Positions 11,640-24,126 of a stretch of 64,000 nt of DNA are shown one piece after another. The first letter of the stretch is position 1. Each line of letters opens with the position of its first letter. The notes beneath the pieces were generated by a model. The model was given only the letters and a program-made list of their open reading frames with translations, was not told the DNA's origin and ran no database searches. The DNA comes from Vigna angularis. Its lineage: Eukaryota > Streptophyta > Magnoliopsida > Fabales > Fabaceae. Made by a program: the position numbers and the translations under genes. Location of the stretch: positions 30,126,077 to 30,190,076 of the forward strand of contig NC_068973.1 in assembly GCF_016808095.1 (NCBI RefSeq), given 5' to 3'.

Positions 11640-14165
11640 CTACTAAGTCTAAATTCAGGGAGAAAGAAGATAGATGAAGCATTACAAAAATTAATCTAAG
11701 CATAATGTTGAACTTTGATCTTTAGAATCACATATTTTGGTAGTGAAGGACTTCGTCAGGATCTTGATCTTTAGAGTCATGTGTCTTCAAAATAATGATG
11801 TGTGTGAATTAATTATTTTATTGGTTATTAATTTAAAATATACTTATAAAATTAAATAAAAAATTTATAAACTATAATTCATTTTTAACTTTTTTTTTTA
11901 AATCTTTGTTGTTTACTTTTTCATATTGTTTGAATTAAAATGTAATTAATAATTTAGTAAATAATTTATTCATAAAAGCTAGTGTAGCATCATAGTAATT
12001 TATTAAATAATTTAGTAAATTAATTTATTAATAATTTAGTACATCATAGTTCTCAAGAGCATCATGTGCAACCTCCTTCGTATCCTTTAAATCCTATTAG
12101 GATGACTTAAATGTGAGAGAGGTCCAAGACTTATAATTCAAAATATGTCAAATATATTTATATATTATTATGTTGGCACTTTTTTTATATCATATAATAT
12201 TTTAACTTCGTTTAATTATTTGTTTCGTAAAAAATATTCAATTTTACTTCAACAACAAATAAAATCATATCACAACTTGATAGTAAATTATAATACAAAA
12301 ATATTACATTTAAAAATATATTCATTTTACTAAATTATAATTTATTTATATTTTAAAAATAAATTTTAATAATTAATGTTAACTTTTTACTATTTATAAA
12401 TATTTTTACAATTAAATATAATATCAACAATTATCATTTTATATTACTTTAATAATAAAAGTATTTTAATAACTTTTAATTTCTTTAATTTCTATTAGTT
12501 AAACAATTTTTTTATCTATTACATCAATCAAATTCTATTTTAATTCTTAAAAACTTTACTTTCAAATTTTTCAAATTTCGACTCTAAGATCGAGTCAAAT
12601 AAAACAGCCATTGATTCATCCTCAATTCTTCTTAAATTCTTCGACTAATTCTCCCCAAATCCTTCCTCTAAATTAAACACACAGTAAAAGCTGAACGTTG
12701 ACATAATGGGGTTTAATATTGCTGGAAGTATACAAGTTTTCATGAGTTTTACAAATCCCAGAAATTACCGAAGTTTTACAAAGCGAAGAGAAGTAAACGG
12801 GGGTTCAAATCGTCGGAAATCCTAGAAGTTTCACAAATTCCAAGTAAGTTTCGTTACTCAAAGAGTTACCATAAACCTCAGATTACTCTTTTAGCGATGT
12901 TACTCTCCCATATGATTATGTATTACCTAGAGCTTTATGATTATGATTAGCCAACTGACACTTAAAAATTCACAAAAATTGTAATTTTGCCATCGTGCGT
13001 TTTTTTTACCATGGTGACTTGTTAAAAGTCGTAAATCCTGAAAAAGTCTTCTTGCACTAATGTTTCCTTTTGTATCCAATTCTATTATCAGGGTTTGTTC
13101 CTCATCTATTTTCTAGCTTCTTCTACGACGGGTTTAAAATTAAGAACTCCAAGACCTGTTCTTCATCTAGCAGAAAGCTTTTTTTAGTGTTTTGCTTGGC
13201 TTTGTTCCCCCAATTTCCTTTCACTTTAATTTTTTCCCCTTCTGTTCCCATCTTCTTATATTTCCTATTTTATTTTTCATGGATTTTGCTCCTTCTACTG
13301 CCATTTATTAATATTTCTATTGTTGATCGAAAATCAGAATTTTGTATCAATTTGCTTTGCCTTTCGTAATTTGTGGAGAGAAAATGATAGTAGGTTAACA
13401 TAACAGAGGCATGGGTTGGTTTGAGAGAGAAGGAACAAGTAAAAATTAGAGAGAAAGAAGTTGCACATTTTCATGCTCTGAGGGGAAAACCAATCTTTTT
13501 AATTTTTTTATATTATTTGCACTCATCAGCATTGTTATTGAAACATTTTATATCTCTTTTTCTTTGATGTAAATATTAGTTGTTAGAACAACTTTTTTTT
13601 CTCTCTTCTCTTTCACTTTATGTGCCAATTTGATAATTGATATGTTTATGCCTTGTGGAACATTGTTATAAGTTGGAAATTGGCTTCAATCTTAAAGGAA
13701 TCCAAAACAATGTTTGAATGAATCATTTGGTGTCAAACTAATTGTAGTGGGTATTGATTCATTGTTGTATTTGTTTTATTAATTTACTTGTACAAAGTAA
13801 CACAACTTTTAAAAATATTTTTTATATTTTCAACAAAGTATTAATTATCAGTGATGACAAACATTCTCTTTAGTCCATTCTCAGTAGTTTCCTACACTTC
13901 ACAAATAATTTGTAAGAAAAACAAGTGAAAAATAGTAAAAAAAATGTTGTCAAAGAAGTGTAAACTTTATTTTGTATGGAAGTGTAGTCCTGTAATAATA
14001 TGATAGATGTAAAAGGAGAAATATAGGTAGAGAAAGAAAATAACATATGTAATAAATGGTAGAATTAAAAATATGAAAGTAAGAAGCACAGAAGCTGAAT
14101 ATGTGATTATAATTACTCTAGATTTATATGCTTTTACATCACTTCTTTCATTCTGAATTATGTTG
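11640..14165. other. Intergenic, AT-rich, no gene seen
   Basis: No supported gene. Sequence around 12580-12900 is slightly richer in GC but has no usable frame. The segment ends at the 3' flank of permease copy B. Confidence 0.5.
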
Positions 14166-14319
14166 CAGAACAAGTTAGACTAACAGAAACAGTAGGAAGA
14201 AGTGGAACACAGATGTTAGGCCATGAACAAACACATCACCATCCTGGGTTTCATATGAACATGTACAAGACATGGAATGTTCTTTCTGAAAATCTCTATG
14301 AATGGAAACCATAGTTGAA

Positions 14320-16253
14320 TCAATAGTTTGTCTTGAAAGGCTTGTAAGTCTTAAGATCAATGAGAATCCCAGCAATAGAGCCAACTCCAGCTCCTATGGT
14401 CATCAAAAGGCAAGCAAGGCTGAGTGTTTGGAGGCAGATCCATTTAGAGCTCCACTTTGGTATTCTCTTCTGAGCAATATACATTTCCACTGGGAAATAC
14501 ACAGTAAGGGGCCAAAATCCAAATGCTCCAATAAGCCCTCCTACGTCATTGAAGAATGGGAGCAGCATTGCTATTAAAGTGCTTACCACAACATATGTTG
14601 TCCTCCAAACCAATCGGAAGAGGTTGAGCTTGTAGGAATGGAAACCAGGGACTGAGATTTCAATTTCTTTGTTCACAAAATCACTATCTGGGAATCTGTG
14701 TGCTACGTTTTTCTCAATGAAAGCAAAGAGGGGCTGGCTGTAGACTTGGTATGAACCAACAAGGTGGATCACAATGGCAGCATTAGCAATGTCAAGGAGC
14801 CAGTATGGGTTATAGAAGCCAAAACCAGTGAGAAGGTTTCCAGGGCTTGAGTCTCCAAAAGCAGCATACCCAAAGCAGCCACAAAGCATGTAGAAAAAGG
14901 TGGTGACTGCAACACCGACGAAAGCAGCCTTCTTCATTGTTTTTGATGCCGATGGAGGTGATTTCACCGTGTCCTGTTTCATCACATTTTACATAGCCTT
15001 CTTGTTATTTCAGACCTTAGTTGAATCTCATATAATTTAACTGAGTGAACTATACCTGAATTTCTATAAGGACGAAGGAGTATGAATAGGCAAATGCTAT
15101 GTCACCAAGCGCTTGCATGGTTCTCCAGACTTTATTAGTTTGAGTCACATAACCAACGGTTATCCCGGTTAAGCTTCCCCCCACTTTTCTGTTCTCTATT
15201 ACAAGGTCAATTCGTCAGATTTCTGACAGTGTTTCAAGAAGAAGCAGAAGAAACGATCATGAAAAACAAGGGAATAGAATCAATTCATACCAATGACCTT
15301 TCCAATACCAAGGCCTAGCCCAATGGTGGAGTATGTGAATGACATGGCAGCAGCTACAAAGGACAGCCACCATAATTGATCGAAGCCTGGAATTTGAGAG
15401 AAAATAATCTCCAATATTCCAAACGAAATCATGTAGACGTTGCTGTTCATATGACATGGATTCTTCCCTCCGCTCTTGTGGAAACAATTAGATCTTTCGA
15501 TTGCCCTGTTTGAGAAGACACAAGCCAAAACCAGCCCAATTATACTATATAATTTTCCTTGGATATAAGGTAGTCAATTAGACATTTCACTATCACTAAA
15601 ATCTCAAACTTACATCATGCTAATGGAAGACGCTATGGTGTAACCGATGGAGATTCCAAAAAGGTTAACATACTGAACCAGTCCACACATCTTGACCTTA
15701 AAGTCGTTGCCACCTGACCAAACACAGACACAGAACAATGGTTCTAAGTTAAACCTGTGAAAACGAAAGAGAAGTTATTAATGACGTAAGTTAGGTTGGT
15801 CAGTTATACCAAAGTTAGAACGAATAGCATCCATGTAAGTGTAGTTTCTCTTGCCAGTGAGAGGGTCACCGGTACGATAACAATCAGTGAGAAGAAGGGA
15901 AGTGAAGTAAGTGATGGCAGAAAAAAGAAGCATAACAGCAGGACCAGCAATCCATCCAAGCTGAGCTATAGCCCAAGCCAAAGAGAGAACTCCAGACCCT
16001 ATCACTGCGGTTATTATGTGTGCACTCGCAGTCCACACTGTTCCTGTGCTTGTCACACAAACCATACAACATATGAAAGGTAGAAACACAAAGGGTGTAG
16101 CATAGTATGAACCATCATGATTTACTACGTACCTGTTCGTTTGGGGCGACCATCATCGTCGAAACACTTAGAGTCTCCTTGTTGATGCATGTCAAGGGAG
16201 ACGTTAAATGTTTGCTGATCATGCTTGCTGCCATGGCCATCCATGCCAACCAT
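14320..16253 (-). CDS. Amino acid permease (AAP3-like), tandem copy B
   Basis: A second amino acid permease in the same orientation as copy A and 10.0 kb from it. The exons are 16133-16253, 15810-16043, 15614-15713, 15291-15505, 15056-15195 and 14320-14973. Each exon is exactly as long as in copy A, giving 1464 nt and 487 aa. The start is the ATG at 16253 (MVGMDGHGSKHDQQ). It carries the same hallmarks: KRTGTVWTASAHIITAV, AQLGWIAGPAV, RSNCFHKSGGKNPCH, GDSSPGNLLTGFGFYNPYW and DLKTYKPF. All introns are GT-AG. I used TAG/AG at 15196 as the exon-5 acceptor, which gives Glu-Asn-Arg-Lys where copy A has Gly-Asn-Arg-Arg. By eye there are about 64 amino acid differences from copy A, only 4 of them in the first 118 residues. 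Nothing is broken, so both copies should be functional. Confidence 0.95.
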
Positions 16254-16489
16254 CTTTGTTATCACACAATGAACAACAACCCAAGTTAGGCTTGGTAGTA
16301 AGTGTTAAGATTCCAAATAATGATGTGCCAAATATCAAAGTTGGTGTACATATAAGAGTATAATCAAGAGTAAACCAGTGTCTGTGAAGTAAGCATGAAG
16401 AGTTCAAAGTGAGAACTATAAATTCGTTAAAGATTTTGAATTAGAAGTGGTGTTATGATGATGTTATATAGCAGAAACCTCACGTTAAA

Positions 16490-16557
16490 ATGTTTGAAGT
16501 TGTGTGAAAGAGAGAAAATGGGTATGTTTGAAGTTGTGTGAAAGAGAGAAAATGGGT
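16490..16557. repeat. 34-bp tandem duplication upstream of permease B
   Basis: Two adjacent copies (16490-16523 and 16524-16557) begin ATGTTTGAAGTTGTGTGAAA and are identical apart from their edge. Copy A's promoter has a single related AAGTTGTGTGAAAGAGAG segment near 6400, so the duplication arose after the genes separated. It lies about 240 bp upstream of the ATG and could alter expression. Confidence 0.85.
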
Positions 16558-17390
16558 GGTTGGTATTAGAATTGGAGTTAGTGAGATGTATCTAAGATAG
16601 GTTAACTTAACTCGAATGCCCCACAGTGTGAGTGAGTTTGACAGAGCTTCCAAGAGTCAAAATGAGGAAACTAGAGTTAGGAGGTTCAGGCAAAAGCGGT
16701 GATCTTGGGAGTCAAAGAGAGAGAAACAGGATGTGTGGTTATGAGTTGGAAAGGAAGGGACGTATACTGTTCTAATTCAGAATATTTGAATTGGAAAGTG
16801 CATGATTAAGCAAAAGATGGTGTGGGGGGTATGATAGAACTCATGGAAGAGTGAAGATGGTTTTAGAATTCGGATTTTTCTTTGGCTTTTGGGTAATGGG
16901 ACATGTATGCCACCAAGTTCATCACGCTACCACAACATAATAGTTTAGACATTATGGTTTAGTGCAATAATAATTATTATAATAGAAAAATAAATACATA
17001 AAATTTTATATAGAATAATGCATAATTGGTGTATTTTATAAGATAATTGTTACGTAGGAGAATTGTGGAATTGAAAGGGTGAAAAACAGATAGCAGAGCA
17101 GGTCCTTTTTTTGGTCGAGGGTGAAACACTGCTTTACATGAACTGGAACCCACCAATTTACCCTCTCCCAACAGCGTAGGTAATTTTTTTGTCACTTTGA
17201 CTTTAATAATATGAATATAAGATTAAAGAAGTTAATAAAATAAATTGGTTTGATAAAAAATATTACCTATGGTTGGTGCAGCAGCTCTGGTAGAAAGAAT
17301 AGGAAAAGAGGAAGAATGTGAAAGAAAGAGAAGTAGAAGGTATAATGAGTAGGTGTTTGGTCTCTACTAATTTGTTGAGATTATGTAATG

Positions 17391-17400
17391 TATATATAGG
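17391..17400 (-). promoter_or_regulatory. Candidate TATA box on the minus strand
   Basis: Read on the minus strand this is CCTATATATACATTAC, a good plant TATA box. It is followed by a pyrimidine-rich leader-like stretch (about 17360-17280) and a donor-like ACCATAGGTAATA at about 17265. It could start a permease B transcript with a 5'-UTR intron, or a small separate transcript. The open frame at 16977-17195 (MTKKLPTLLGEGKLV) lies downstream, but I do not recognise it. Confidence 0.3.
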
Positions 17401-18020
17401 GGAAGACATACTAAGAGTTTGATTTCCTGGAATATCATAATCTACCTCTTTAAAAGACCACCGTACAACAAAAAATTATATTATTCATTATTCCTCTCAT
17501 CCATTCATCTTGAAACAGAATTAGGTTCCCTCAATTATTAATTAATAATAACTTAATACCCAACATGTTTTTTGGTCCAATAACCGAATTCCAGAACATG
17601 GCACTAATAATTCTCCTACATTACCAATGGATTAATATTCAGATACTTCAATTTTTGGGCAGACAAGTTGCATCTCAATATTTTTAAGATTTTGTGTCCC
17701 TCCTAATATTAAAATAAATAAACACATTCTCTTCATCACTTTTTATCGGAATTTATGTGATCAAATTAATATTGAAATTGCATAAAAGTAAAAGTAGGCC
17801 AGGAGTTAGATCGAATTCGTATTTAACACCTCAGTTCAGTATAATTTTAATTTTAATATTTTTAAATTTTTATTCAATTATTTAATTTATGGAATCAGTT
17901 AGATATGAATTGTTTGAGTTAAAGTTAATTTAGATATATTATTTAAATCCCACAATTTGTGATTTTTGAAGTGTTGCGAAATATTTTTAGAATTTATACT
18001 TGAATTTGAATTTCTAATTT

Positions 18021-18108
18021 ATATTTAGGAATAGAATTTAATTTATTAATAATTTTAAGACTTTTGAATTTAATGTATGATTGCTTAAGTATTTAAGGAA
18101 TTGAAATT
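18021..18108. repeat. Dispersed repeat, related to 25291-25372
   Basis: It shares the ordered words ATTTAGGAATA, AATTTTAAGACT, TTGAA-TTAATG-ATGA and TGCTT with 25291-25372 at roughly three quarters identity by eye. It is probably part of an old retroelement. Confidence 0.5.
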
Positions 18109-21100
18109 TAATCTATTGAGCATCTAACACTAACTCTTTCGAAACTCACTGAAGCATCCAATAGTCTCTAGGTTGCAATGCCCTATACCATTAAGCTCAC
18201 TGACTTTAGTTTTCAGCTTTACGTCTGGCAATTCTATGATATCGTTCAATTTCATACCAATACTCAGACCCTAATAAACTACAATAGGTTACCTAATTTG
18301 CTTATCAACAATTATATTTCTTATTTAGCTTAAAATATTGTAGTTTAGTTCAAAATAAACCCTAAATAGAACAAATTAGACAATATTATCATAACCAATA
18401 TATTCCACAAACATATATTTTCATTTAATCAATTCAATTTAACATACACAATTTCAATTCATCAAACAAAATAAATTCATATAATCAACTAGCTTCTTTT
18501 ATCCGGATAGATATCCTAACTCAAAAGGTATTTTACACAAGCTTTACCTTAGAAAAACACACTTTGTTCAAGATTCTAATCGATTGTAGTCTTTAATGTC
18601 ATAAATCACATGCTATTAATATTCAAATAGATGAAAGATGAAGTCTGAGATTTAAAGAGAAAACAGAGAACAAGTTTAGAAAAATGATCATTTTTATAAA
18701 ATGAAACTCCGATTAATAAAAAATTATATTTATAATTTGACTTTTTAAATAACAAAATAATAAGAGTCATCTTCTAAACACCACTACTACTCCTAATTGT
18801 TTTCTAAATCCTCATCGATATAATAAGCTACAATTTTGTATAATTTATTATTAAAAAAAATACCATATCAAAAATAAAATTTAAAATATACTTACAAATT
18901 TATTAATGTTAAAATATAAAATTGTGTTGAAGTGGATTTCTATAAAATTATAATGTTATGTGTTATTCAAACTCGTTCATAATTATTCTTTTTACTTAAT
19001 TTTATTTATCTAACAATCTTTTGTTGTTGAAATCTACGATGGTGTGTTAAAATTTTCTGAGTCAGAATTTTTTTGTCTTGTCGAAGTAAAAGAAAGAACA
19101 TATGTGGTTACGAAAAGAAAAAAAAAAGGAAATGGAAGAAGGGATCGTGATCACAGTATGACTGGGGGACAATTAACTACAATAAAGTAACTTAGCTTTG
19201 GCTTTGTTTTCATTATATACAATCATTCTTAAGATGTTATGCGCCTAGAATCTAGCAACGTTGCCCAAAGTCAATTGCCATTACTGAATCTAAGAGACTT
19301 TTGACCGTATTTAAAAGTAAAAACTCCTATATATTCTTGTTTCTTATATTAACATTAAATTAATGTCTTATATTTGTGAATTGGGTAGAAAATCATAATC
19401 AAAACATTCTTTTACATTATTTTTTAATTCTCTAACATCATCTTAAGTTTCCATTATAAAGTTATCATCAGTTTTTAATATTCAAACTTCAAGTTATGCT
19501 AATAGATACATGATATTCTAACCCTAAGTTAGTTATATGACTAATTGGTTATTATATTAAAGTTTTAAATTCACAATAATCTAATTATCTATTTTCTTAT
19601 AACCTAAAAGTTGATAAATATGTTTTATCTTTATATATGTCAAATGTGTAATGTGAGTGTTAATCAATAATTGACTAAACAATTTTGTTGCATCGTTCGG
19701 TTAGAAAATTGAGATTGGAAATCATACTCTCAAATAATGTTCTTATGAAAACATTAACCGTTAGTTGATCAAGCGATACAGTCTCTAATATATTAAAGAA
19801 TGTATTCATATCTATTTAAATATTAATTAAACATTTTCATAAAAATTAAAAATAAATAAAACATGATATTTTACATATGTTTGAAGTATTGGGAGTTCAT
19901 TAGAAATCATAAATTTAAATAAATCTGAATCGATTTTAAATGTTTTTCTATAAAAAAAAATACAATATACATTTTATGGATATTTTTCAAAATGAAAAAT
20001 AAAATATAATACAACTTCATCTGGAAACAACTTTACTTAATTTCGGTGGGGGGAAAGTGAAACGAATGGTATCGAAATAATTTAATTGAATAGAAAAATG
20101 TTAGAAAACCTTTGGAAACTTGGAAGGACATATAGGTATGAGAGAAAACGCATATCTCTCCTTTAAAAGAACACCGTCTAAGATGTTCTTTTGTAAGATA
20201 ACATACTATTATATATAGTTGCGTAGTTGGGATGATTTATACATAATGAAAAACTCAGTACCAACATAATTTTTGTGTAAGTTAATTGTAAACAAAAGTA
20301 AGTGAATTGTTATAAATTAACTATCTGGAATTTATAAAGTGTGTACATCTCAATTACCGGATACTTTATACCAAATGAAAATTAATGTTAAATTGTTTAT
20401 TTTCCTAATTTGTTTAGGTAGTATGTGATATTTTTGTAATGGATAATTTATATCTAATTGATAATTAATTTTTTAATATATTTTTTAAAAGTTTTCGAAA
20501 ACCTTGATAATTGATGATTGAATATTTTTGGGAGAGACTATAGTAAAATGCATAAGTTGGTGTTTTTTTTTTCTTTATTTGATAGTGTTACACTAAGATT
20601 ATTGATATTGGGTGGAGCATCCAACCATATTCCATGGTTGAAAAAAAAGTGTGGATGGCACTGAAATGGGGATAGAAAAAAGAACGAGGATGATAAGGTT
20701 GTTATAAGATGTAATAATTGGTGTTTTAAAGTGAAAAAGGGTTAATCCATGTTTAGAGAGATAAATGATTAATAATTAGCTTACTTTTAGAAATAACATT
20801 GGGCATTCGAGTCCGCACATTGAAGATCTTTGATATGAATGATTTTACTCAATCTGGAAATAATAAAGAATTGGTTTGACTCGGTGTGAATTGGGTAATT
20901 TCTTCAACTCAATCCATCATTCTAAACAATATGAATTAGTAACTCCCCTAAAGTTTTCTTATATTTGAAAACTCAATTTTCCCCAATAACCTACACTTGT
21001 AACAATTTTTCTTTTTTAATTTGACCCATAAAAAAAAAACTTATTAAGTTTATTTTTATACACCTAAAATTCTTTCAATATGCGAGTTATTGTCTGTATG

Positions 21101-21260
21101 CCCCTTAGGTTTACACATTCTTAATTATATATGTTCGAGTAAAAATTTAGAATTTTAAAGAAGAAACAAAATATATAGTAAATTCTCTTTATTCAAAGTA
21201 GATAATACTAAAATTAAAATAATTTTATCGTGGGAATTAATATTTTATTTTTAACCAAAA

Positions 21261-21265
<5 letters not shown>

Positions 21266-21351
<86 letters not shown>
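21266..21351. repeat. TA dinucleotide microsatellite
   Basis: An uninterrupted AT/TA run of about 85 bases, about 210 bp left of solo LTR 2. Confidence 0.95.
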
Positions 21352-21356
<5 letters not shown>

Positions 21357-21561
21357 TATAAATTAAAAAAACTATATAATCATAGAATAAAAATATGTAA
21401 GTATTTAAAATTTTATCTTATTTTTCTTGTAATACCATATGTTTCTTAAGTTTTTTTCTATTTTTTATATATTTTAATGCTTCTATTATTATAAGTACAA
21501 AGTATCACTATATTTTTCATGAACTACTTTTATAAACAAAAATGTCTATAAATTGAAAAGT

Positions 21562-24126
21562 TGTAACATTCCACAAATATAGTTGTAAACTATATTTAAG
21601 AGTTGTTATATTTACAATAAAATAGAACAGTTACAGGAAATAAAGTTAACTTACACTTATCCTAAAATAACCATAAATTAAAAACTTTACAGAAACTTAC
21701 ACTAATACAAACCATAAGAGCATATCGATCAGTCATACAAGAAGTGTATCAACCGAACGGTCCTACACTGAAAACAAAAACAAGCACAAGACCGAACGGT
21801 ATTACTCTTAACGGAAACCATCCTCTCCTGCCAGTGCCTGCTCTAGAGAACCCTCCTCACCTTCTGCTCAGACCCACAGGGTGATCATTGCAATGATAAA
21901 GACGACCAAACGGACAACATGACCAGACAAGAAAATAAGGGTAAGCTAGTGTAATTTAATTAACTATGTAAACATATAACTCATACAAACATATAATACA
22001 ATCATACATCTACAGAAATCATACAAGCATGTTATAACCGACCAATTTTACTTTGATTGTCCGGATTGTATGAATATGTAGCTACGGTCGTTCTTGCACT
22101 CGTGGAAAGGTAAACTGGAAACCTCATGAATACCATAGCTGGAAACCCAAGCCGCCACACGAGGTTAGCCCTTCATCTCTCACTATAGCTAGAAACTGCA
22201 AACTACACATGAGTTTAGTCCGATAGCTGGAACCCCAAGCTATACGCAACCAGGCCTCCTGCTATTCTCACCACATGCGTCACCATTCTCTACTTGAGAC
22301 TCGGTGACCATTAGAATGTCAAGATGAACGCCAGCTTAGTCTGACCATATTCATACTTTAACCACATTGAAACCACCAATAAGACGTTCCTCCTTGGAAT
22401 TCTCTTTCATATCACATTATAAATACCATACCTCAATACCAACATATTTTTTCATCCATAACACATTTAAATAAAATCAAACCGAACAGTAAAACAAACA
22501 TCACCCTTGAGCACGACCAAACGGAAAAATCAATAAATCTTTATGAACAAGACCGGACGGTAAAACCCTCCCCATATGTGAACATGACCGAACACTTATA
22601 ATTTAGAACAAACATTATTGTCTTGGACTGAATGTCATTGGCTTAGGCCGAACACTATTGGCTTAAGCCGAACACCATTAGTACCTAATACAATTACATT
22701 GACTGAGTATTATGACGAGACATAATGCTTAGTACAAGACCGAGCACTACTGAGACCGAGCGCTTAGTACAAGACTGAGCACTACTGAGACCGAGCGCTT
22801 AGTACAAGACCGAGCACTACTGAGACCTAACGCTTAGTACAAGACCAAGCACTACTGAGACCGAGCATTTAGTACAAGATCAAGCACTTGAGACCATACA
22901 TGATCGAATAGTCAATAACAGTTAAAGCCTATGATAGACCGAACGTTGTTTACAATCAAATGTTATGTCTAGATCGACTGTTATATTCACTTTGAATATC
23001 AACACAAGATCGATTGGTCATTAACTAAGAATCTACAAAAGTAGAACTCAGCTAAGATCGAGTACTAGAGAGAAGCTGAACGGTCAATTAAAGACCCTCG
23101 GCGAACTACATAATTCTGTAGAGTAACTGCAGATTATGTAGAATTATGATCAACATCATTCCTTACCAATTTCACTACAATCTCCCAACTTCTAATCCTC
23201 CAAACGTATATCATATACATCCCTATACATTAATTAAGAATATCTAAGTCTTTCTAACATCATTAGAGAGTTTCATCACTGATTTGAGAGTCAATTCTGC
23301 AGAATCATGAACTCAATGACCGAGAAGCAGAATTCCTAGTTTTTGGTACAATTCTGAGTGTCTTAAGGATTCTAACAAGTCTTTAAATAACTAACTCAGG
23401 TTTCCCATATATATCAAACTCAGACCGATCACAAATCCCTCTATTTTTAATATCACACTTCCTTCCAATTTCACTCGGTCACTAAATTAAAATCAAACAG
23501 AACACAATCATCATAAACGCATCATCAATATCTCATACCAACAGCACCGAATACCAAATCATTTAATTTCATACACATGCATAATCATCAAACAACATAT
23601 TCATACATCTAAACCAAGTAATTAAATTAGCTAGTTTCCCTTACCTCTTGATCGGACAACAAGCTCAATCAACTGCAAAATTGCGATCACCACACACCAA
23701 AATCCTAGAACACCTAAAGCTCACCGATTGAGAAGGAAGGATCACCCCAAAAGACCAAGAAAGTGATTAGAAACGAGAATAAGAAAATGATGAGCACATG
23801 CAACCAGGAACTTGGCTTGCATGTACCAGGAAACAGAATTTCTAGGAAGAGAGTGAACTTACTGACTCTAAACTTGATTTTGATCGGTGGAAAAGAAGAT
23901 CTTGACTCCCAAAATTGCTCAGACTGTGACGGGTTGAAGAAAAGATGAAATGAGATGAAGAATTTCTAGAGAGAAGGAGGAGAAAAGATGAGGCTGGAAT
24001 TTTAGAGAGATACAGATTCTAAGAAAATGAGATGAGCTGAGGTTTGGAAAATTCTATAAAATACTCAATCTCTTTTATTTGAGACATTTATCCCTCCCTT
24101 CCACATGTCATTTTCAGGGTTTGACA
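21562..24126 (+). mobile_element. Solo LTR of an LTR retrotransposon (copy 2), perfect TSD
   Basis: The LTR begins TGTAACATTCCACAAATATAG and ends GTTTGACA (2565 bp). The 5 bp on the left (21557-21561) and on the right (24127-24131) are both AAAGT, a perfect target-site duplication. That fixes the limits and proves an intact solo LTR insertion. It belongs to the same family and orientation as the LTR at 7912-10427. No internal region is present. Its interior carries an expanded 35-bp tandem array absent from copy 1. The short open frames inside are not genes. Confidence 0.92.
22727..22895 (+). repeat. 35-bp tandem array inside solo LTR 2
   Basis: About 4.5 units of exactly 35 bp start at 22727, 22762, 22797, 22832 and 22867. 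The unit contains GCTTAGTACAAGACCGAGCA and then CTACTGAGACCGAGC. Divergence increases towards the right end. Copy 1 of this LTR has only scattered AAGACC-A-CA words at the matching place. Confidence 0.9.

Larger units (their letters stand above)
17401..21561. other. Intergenic, AT-rich, no gene seen
   Basis: A long gene-free stretch. It holds one copy of a dispersed repeat (about 18021-18108, related to 25291-25372) and a TA array at 21266-21351. No frames worth calling. Confidence 0.55.
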
